A stretch of DNA of 64,000 nt from Microbacterium timonense (lineage in GTDB: Bacteria; Actinomycetota; Actinomycetes; Actinomycetales; Microbacteriaceae), in NCBI RefSeq assembly GCF_900292075.1, contig NZ_OLMV01000003.1, positions 124,001 through 188,000 of the forward strand. The letters are read 5' to 3'. This document shows, one piece after another, positions 62,101-64,000 of the stretch. The position numbers and the translations under genes are program-made. How positions within the stretch are numbered: the stretch's first letter is position 1; every line of letters begins with the position of its first letter. The notes beneath the pieces were generated by a model. That model did not search any database and was not told the origin of the DNA. It worked only from the letters and a program-made list of their open reading frames with translations.

Positions 62101-62213
62101 GCCCCGGAGACCACCATGAGGGTCGCCGCGAGGGCAGCCACTGTGGCCCTTCCGATCCGCCGGATGCTCCGTACGCTGTGTTCGCCGATACGCGCGCGCT
62201 GACGCCTCGCCAT
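53115..62213 (-). CDS. 3032-aa LAxTG-anchored repeat adhesin (DUF7927/DUF11 modules)
   Basis: A giant exported protein. Signal region RATVAALAATLMVVSGATAA, then about 900 residues of unique and DUF11-like domains, then at least 13 tandem modules of ~135 aa (about 58.5 down to 53.3 kb). Each module starts like YTVEKS, continues GDVVTYTLTVRNTGEVAYT, has a D-D-L-T-D-V-L-D-D-A element and ends with a Cys pair (GGNC then DPxC) that probably forms a disulfide. The C-terminus is LAITG, a helix and RRRSRRDA, a class E sortase signal. Likely a long wall-anchored stalk or adhesin. The ATG has GGGGGAG 4 nt upstream; a two-gene operon with the 194-aa gene. Confidence 0.9.
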   Translation of the reverse strand: MARRQRARIGEHSVRSIRRIGRATVAALAATLMVVSGATAADAAIVAAHEITANWAAPVPTSVQYGNPVIAEWHINTNDAAQPESNEDVTNVTVTLTASNGKFASLPSACKTTGATPVSSISADGVTLVCNVGTVKAGTATVLQTPIRATSTNGQPLSASGTVTSDQAAAPSTVAAQTPLPVTYNYGMDLVISTPSSAPAEGGQRSRVLVNNQPRYQMIVDWAVAANVGSRPGPVNYSFVLNVSSTSTGANTNLIAPTECRPVNGEVAAGIPFSATNRPDRAAFPGGCTLTKLNATQYRVTLTNIDYSLTRVPVNDSKGQALPAGRNYIASGALIFNHPYPVTASQTFSFAAAAPAWTYPGTTQTTADPAANNTDAVTLYPEGDFSNHWAGTPAASRSAWDDQLFVAPGAGSTWTLPSPTGQAAGQPLPLYMQANSFAWNDYRGPNAGNIAGVCTMNQTATTVPAPESNNFVLRYMDGGGFDGARGGYQQMPTLRYWYTTANIDTRTFTCDSTAVTWVSATPAGGVVTGDPRVTGTSVVSLPANVTAVKVTWNPAVDKPLYVFVRGFGYIKANATPWVAGQVDIRDEGWTVGSFNRPNVVTGSANTWYNAGHSSGSVNTATPWSAYTAAGHGTNAYRDVFRIIGNTGTISKSASPQTAGPGQPVTYTVRAATNSTTTPPTNSNLTVVDLLPAGMQYIAGSARIDGTAVTPTSTTVSGRQQLTFAMTNSPANTQRVITYQAMLPANATVAPGTTLTNTAEVRVPGDNRELALRQASASVVVPNNGTTTFGKSSAATFVPYAGGSSFWRMTLNSLDPSSNAYTDTIDVLPYKGDENGTNIDGGYEVTRVSVPATTWRVFYTTTAPSTLSDDPRTKSNGTNPGAIAGNTVGWTAVTLSGTNAAIPASATAIRVIGPALAPGAQQSFDVHFTTSPPSSTDCATPAAADNKPGQVIVNAATSIAAHTGLPMKSSATTTIADCNQIEIKKYVLEKGGDRTDPDAWHDAQDASDFAQYARDDSVPYRITVTNRGTGPLTNVAVADPMFPQCAFTVAMLAAGASESRECTAGPAALGTTINEAFVNVTPPVGEPLTASDPAGIVVPLPPAVTKTSNPAAGTPVLAGDRITYTVTVTEPEDSPAPFLSPSFVDDLSSVLDDAVIDEDSITVATSAEDGDPGSAVLDGNALRWSSESIFPGEVITISYSVTVKDYDQVGDHRLRNAVTPGTDMECDTCTTEHPVPGIHFTKSATPSVVTPGGTVTYTIDIRNTGQVAYGANGFAAASVTDPLTDVLKDAAWVGSSSPGVSFDPATGVTWSGPLEVGASTSFSFQVQVNPAGVDEDTRDDRLENTIVSETPGSNCAENSTDPDCDAVVRVQSYTVEKSTAETPVVRGDVVTYTLTVRNTGEVAYTAENPASFDDDLTDVLDDADFVIGSATGGAVFADEHLTWSGTLAVGQVRTFTYSVAVKQTPNPDSMTLNNTVTPTGVGGACAGDGLCDTSTPIAQFHVEKSADPAYVNPGGTVHYRIVVTNTGGVAFTDGFPASFRDSFAGIVDDGELDATVDDDGQIVDGSVTWSAGDLTYQGSVLDWSGPLPVDGTVTIEYDVLVDNPDRGDHLLANRITTPTGLANCDTGSTDPVCETETPVQSYELVKVASTGVAEVGDDVIYTITVRNTGRVPYPAGDGEPQAAISDPIGDVLEHATYLGDVQVVSGGGVADYDAGSQTITWIGDLPVGDGEVVITYTVEITSATAPGERLLNRASTDSPGGNCDPSVDRDIADPRCWVEIPTRSYEVVKSVDDTIVEPGQQGPTYTITVTNTGSEDYTGTAIGDDDAAEIRDDLTDTLGDSGNPILVSQPAGWQVTFDGGVLVAAGPLAVDQTVTFVYTVDVDEPDTGDHRMDNRVETPPGRGGNCTPMSTDPNCDVTVLVREFTVEKTVAPQVAEVGDTVVYTVTVRNTGAVAYTAGDPAGFSDDLTDVLRDAEWGAVLQGGAAFDGTNTLTWSGALPIGGEAIIRYTVVANGETDDDILVNGVEPVGPGGSCVDDDSCTTEVRIRSFQYEKTVDATSLTEGDDVTYTITVRNTGAVAYTDALPADIVDDLSGVLDDAGGLRDITIAPDQGEATVTGSALRWAGPLGIDQTLTIRYTLTVDDPDTGDHHLVNAVTSSTGECAAAGDCTTDTPVRSYLVEKSSSPAVVTPGEDVAYAITVTNTGAVAYTDADPASFTDDLSDVLDVAGAPSDLAVEGDSDNLPTWHADQSELRWQGELPVDGVVIIRYTVTVDAPVAEDADFLLENVVTPTGPGGECGDCDTVTPIRAYDTVKTASLRQARPGDVVTYTVRVENIGQVAYAAPTQATFTDDLGGVLDDATGPTALTGGATFADGVVSWAGDLPIGGVAVVTYAVTVLDPAETPTPPADGILRNAVLTPPEGGCAQPTAPDCATETPVRALHFEKTVDQEVAFAGDVIEYTITVENTGAVDFTAQAPAQFDDSLSRVLEDVTTVTEESLQLEASAGEARFDAPRSTIHWEGPLAAGATATITYQVTIANPDRGDHSLANRIVTPPDIPSNCGPDSDDPLCDTTTLVKEYHLSKSADKTEFFPGDVVAYTITLTNTGQVAYTADEPVVWEDPLTEVLDDAVYNLDAAASSSVDGATVNPVAWDADAGTLSWSGALEVGEVVTFTYTVSVSNPVPDGADKILFNRVTSTTPGGNCSPTSEDPMCEVDLGGPSLHVEKTSTTQTAFAGQVIEYAITITNDGGIDWTTARPAQIDDSLVDVLDDATYNGDATQGAQLVGSRLQWRGPLAVGDSLTIEYSVTVNAPRTGDGIIDNVVTTPAEVPSNCVAIPAQNPDESAGGAADPAASTDPDCATRTLVQSYETVKSSDAGEKVKPGDTVTYTIVVRNTGQVAYTEDEPALFVDDFTGVLDDARYRADATGGATFEAPKLSWTGSLGVGEVTTITYSFVVNEHGGDNVMRNVLFSSGEIGGNCVDPSVVDCQVSTSVERPLAITGGGIALPLLGLLVALFAGGGLFLWLSLRRRSRRDA

Positions 62214-62305
62214 GCCACTCCCCCGAGTTTTCGCGGTGAGCCCTGCCCGACCGCGTGCTGAGTTCCCAGCCGCCGACGCTGTGCCGACGAGGGACTTCGA
62301 GCGCG

Positions 62306-62360
62306 AGGCTATCGTCGATGAGAACCGTCTCACACAAATTTCACCCGGCGTATCACCCGG
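62306..62360 (-). promoter_or_regulatory. LAL-type activator array and promoter, 3032-aa gene
   Basis: On the minus strand two CCGGGTGA copies (62360-62353, 62348-62341) at 12-bp period, the second continuing into AAATTT, then 24 nt, then TAGCCT (62311-62306). Motif, continuation and spacing match the array at 49.5 kb. Confidence 0.75.
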
Positions 62361-62383
62361 TCTGGTGCTCCGAGCCCTGAAAA

Positions 62384-62470
62384 GAGCCCCGCCGGCTGGG
62401 GTCCGACGGGGCTCGGGCCGAGGCCGCACATGGGGCCTCGGACGCGTGGCAACTGGGGAACTGCCACGCG
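62384..62470. terminator. Three successive hairpins downstream of hspR
   Basis: GAGCCCCG/CGGGGCTC (62384-62414), CCGAGGCC/GGCCTCGG (62418-62441) and CGCGTGGCA/TGCCACGCG (62443-62470). They lie in the 424-bp gene-free gap 62214-62637, between the heat-shock operon end and the giant gene promoter, and probably stop read-through. Confidence 0.7.
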
Positions 62471-62544
62471 TGGCGCCGGTCGCGTGTCATCCTCGACCGG
62501 CTCATTCAGGTTTTTATCAGGGAAACCCGCGTTGCGGCGAATCT

Positions 62545-62564
62545 TCACCCGCGGCATCACCCGC
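62545..62564 (-). promoter_or_regulatory. Degenerate second activator array
   Basis: Two GCGGGTGA copies (62564-62557 and 62552-62545) at the same 12-bp period, about 200 bp upstream of the primary array, on the far side of the hairpins. Confidence 0.5.
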
Positions 62565-62637
62565 TCGCCGAATTCGCGCGCCGTACCCACGACCTTCGGG
62601 CCGCTCGGCTCCACGGTCTGCGCGGTGGCGAGTCGCG

Positions 62638-63108
62638 TCAGTCGTCCGACGGTCGCTCGGGGCCCGCCGCGGGAGGAAGAGGCGTGCGAGGCCGCCACAC
62701 GACGAGTTCCGTCGCCCGCCGCACCCGGGTCCCCTGCCGCAGGGTCACGACCGAGCCGGTCGCGCCGGCGGCGAACACACGGGCACCCGGGCGCTTCTCG
62801 AGCTCCGCACGCATGCGGTCCTCGAGGTCGCGCACCCGGCTGTGCAGCTCCTGTACCCGGTTCTCGAGCTCGAGGATGCGCATGATCGCCGGAAGCCCCA
62901 TGCCGTCCGAAGACATGCGGGCGACCTCCCGCAGCTGCTCCACGTGCCGCAGCGAATAGCGACGAGACCCGCCCTGGGTGCGAGCGGGCACGACAAGCCC
63001 GAGCCGGTCGTACTGCCGGAGGGTCTGCGGGTGCATGCCCGCCAGTTCGGCGGCCACGGCGATGGCGAAGATCGGGGCATCCTCATCGATCTCGTGGTCT
63101 TCACCCAT
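62638..63108 (-). CDS. hspR: Heat-shock repressor HspR (MerR family)
   Basis: A 156-aa MerR-type regulator. Winged helix: FAIAVAAELAGMHPQTLRQY then DRLGLVVPARTQGGSRRYSL; a coiled coil follows (ELENRVQELHSRVRDLEDRM). The PQTLRQYDRLGLV segment is diagnostic for HspR. It represses the dnaK operon and clpB by binding HAIR sites, with DnaK as co-repressor in Streptomyces. The ATG at 63108 lies 145 bp after the dnaJ stop, separated by a repeat. The longer C-terminal tail (after FAAGATGSVVTL) is lineage-specific. Confidence 0.93.
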   Translation of the reverse strand: MGEDHEIDEDAPIFAIAVAAELAGMHPQTLRQYDRLGLVVPARTQGGSRRYSLRHVEQLREVARMSSDGMGLPAIMRILELENRVQELHSRVRDLEDRMRAELEKRPGARVFAAGATGSVVTLRQGTRVRRATELVVWRPRTPLPPAAGPERPSDD

Positions 63109-63131
63109 GTGTCACCTCCCTGATCCCGGTC

Positions 63132-63239
63132 CGCGTTTCGTCTCGCTTCGCTCGCTCAACGACCGAGGAACGCGTTTCGGCTCGCTCAACGACCGAGGAA
63201 CGCGTTTCGTCTCGCTTCGCTCGCTCAACGACCGAGGAA
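63132..63239. repeat. Three tandem copies of a Microbacteriaceae-type extragenic repeat
   Basis: Copies at 63132-63170, 63171-63200 (lacking 9 bp) and 63201-63239. Read on the minus strand each contains GGTCGTTGAGCGAGCGAAGC followed by GAGACGAAACG, a motif I recall as very abundant between genes in this family. It separates dnaJ from hspR. Confidence 0.82.
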
Positions 63240-63253
63240 CGCCGTACATGATG

Positions 63254-64000
63254 TCAGCCTCGCGCTTTGGCCATCAGGTCGGCGCGCGGGTTCTCCTTGG
63301 GCTCGAGGGACTGGAAGCGCTCGAGCGCCTCTCGTGCGGCGTCGTCGAGGTGGGACGGCACGGCCACTTGCACCTCGGCGAGCAGGTCGCCGGTGCCCTT
63401 GGCCGTCTGCACGCCCCGGCCCTTGACCCGCAGCACACGTCCCGAGGGGGTTCCGGGTGCCACCCGCAGCCGGACGGGGTCGCCGCCGAGGGTGGGCACC
63501 TCGATCGTGGCGCCGAGCGCAGCCTCGGTGAAGGTCACCGGGACCGTCACGCGCAGGTTCAATCCCTCGCGGCTGAACACCGGGTGCGGGCGCACCGTGA
63601 CCTGCACGACGATGTCGCCGTTCTCACCGCCGTCGGGCGACGGCCGGCCACGTCCACGCAGTCGGATCTTCTGTCCGTCGGCCACGCCGGCGGGGATCTT
63701 CACCTTGAACGGCTTGCCGTCCTCGCCCTGCAGCGTGATGGTCTCGCCCTTGGTCGCGGTGACGAAGTCGATCGTCGTGCGCGCGGTGACGTCGGCGCCG
63801 CGCGTGGGGCCCCCGAAGCCGCGGTACCCGCCGCTCGGCTGCCCGAAGCGTCCCGAGCCGAAGCCCGTGCCCCGCTGCTGCTGATTGAACATCGCGAAGA
63901 TGTCGTCGAAGTCCTCGGCGGTCTGGTACCGCCCACCGCGGCCCTGGTTGAACATCGAGAAGACGTCCTCGAAGCCGCCGGCGCCGCCCTGGCCGCCCGC
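63254..64000 (-). CDS. dnaJ: DnaJ-family co-chaperone, C-terminal part (start beyond window)
   Basis: 249 codons of a J-protein. Visible: the end of a Gly/Phe-rich linker (FNQGRGGRYQ, FGSGRFGQPSGGYRGFGG), then the two C-terminal beta domains (ADVTARTTIDFVTATKGETI, VKIPAGVADGQKIRLRGRGR, VRPHPVFSREGLNLRVTVPV, VAPGTPSGRVLRVKGRGVQ). No CxxCxGxG zinc finger interrupts them, so this is a type II (CbpA-like) J-protein. The J domain itself is outside the window. It should be part of the dnaK-grpE-dnaJ-hspR operon and deliver clients to DnaK. Confidence 0.9.
   Translation of the reverse strand, partial: AGGQGGAGGFEDVFSMFNQGRGGRYQTAEDFDDIFAMFNQQQRGTGFGSGRFGQPSGGYRGFGGPTRGADVTARTTIDFVTATKGETITLQGEDGKPFKVKIPAGVADGQKIRLRGRGRPSPDGGENGDIVVQVTVRPHPVFSREGLNLRVTVPVTFTEAALGATIEVPTLGGDPVRLRVAPGTPSGRVLRVKGRGVQTAKGTGDLLAEVQVAVPSHLDDAAREALERFQSLEPKENPRADLMAKARG

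Overview
The window is very GC-rich and looks like a Microbacteriaceae chromosome, most likely Microbacterium or a close relative. This rests on the protein families, the actinobacterial HspR/HAIR heat-shock circuit, LAxTG-type sortase signals, sugar ABC operons without an ATPase gene, and frequent leaderless promoters (a TAnnnT-like -10 box about 6 nt before an ATG/GTG). No rRNA, tRNA, CRISPR array, prophage or insertion sequence was seen.

Layout. 0-2.6 kb: 3' end of zwf, then an ArsR-type repressor divergent from an MFS exporter across a shared operator. 2.8-7.3 kb: a type III polyketide synthase, methyltransferase and flavin monooxygenase in the order of the Streptomyces srsABC phenolic-lipid operon, facing a UbiA prenyltransferase and a small membrane protein. 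7.4-28.5 kb: housekeeping and accessory genes. These are an N-domain-less ClpB with a HAIR operator, a SulP transporter, a GlxA-like regulator, two glycosyltransferases, two DUF6325 gene pairs, a formylglycine-generating enzyme, cardiolipin synthase, a K+ channel, an AI-2E exporter family protein, a DUF2252 protein and several dispersed palindromic or tandem repeats.

28.5-45 kb is the standout. It carries a GH116 hydrolase, a fucose/D-arabinose-type isomerase, a GH172 (DUF2961) hydrolase, two exported GH183 (DUF4185) proteins, a sugar ABC importer, a LacI regulator and an unrecognised 324-aa protein. GH183 + GH172 + GH116 is the enzyme set known to take apart mycobacterial D-arabinan (arabinogalactan and lipoarabinomannan) in Microbacterium arabinogalactanolyticum. 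Five copies of one operator (GAAATCGATTTC or near variants) tie the operons together, and in two promoters it fills the 17-bp spacer between -35 and -10. Inferred flow: secreted or lipid-anchored GH183 endo-enzymes cut D-arabinan outside; the ABC system imports oligosaccharides; cytoplasmic GH172 and GH116 release D-arabinose; the isomerase makes D-ribulose.

45-62 kb holds two giant wall-anchored proteins (1397 and 3032 aa, LAVTG and LAITG signals), a small membrane-anchored partner, and between them an 842-aa MalT/LAL-type LuxR regulator. Arrays of CCGGGTGA at 12-bp period lie upstream of both giant genes at the same distance from the predicted -10, suggesting co-activation. 62.6-64 kb is hspR and the 3' part of a dnaJ gene, the tail of the heat-shock operon.
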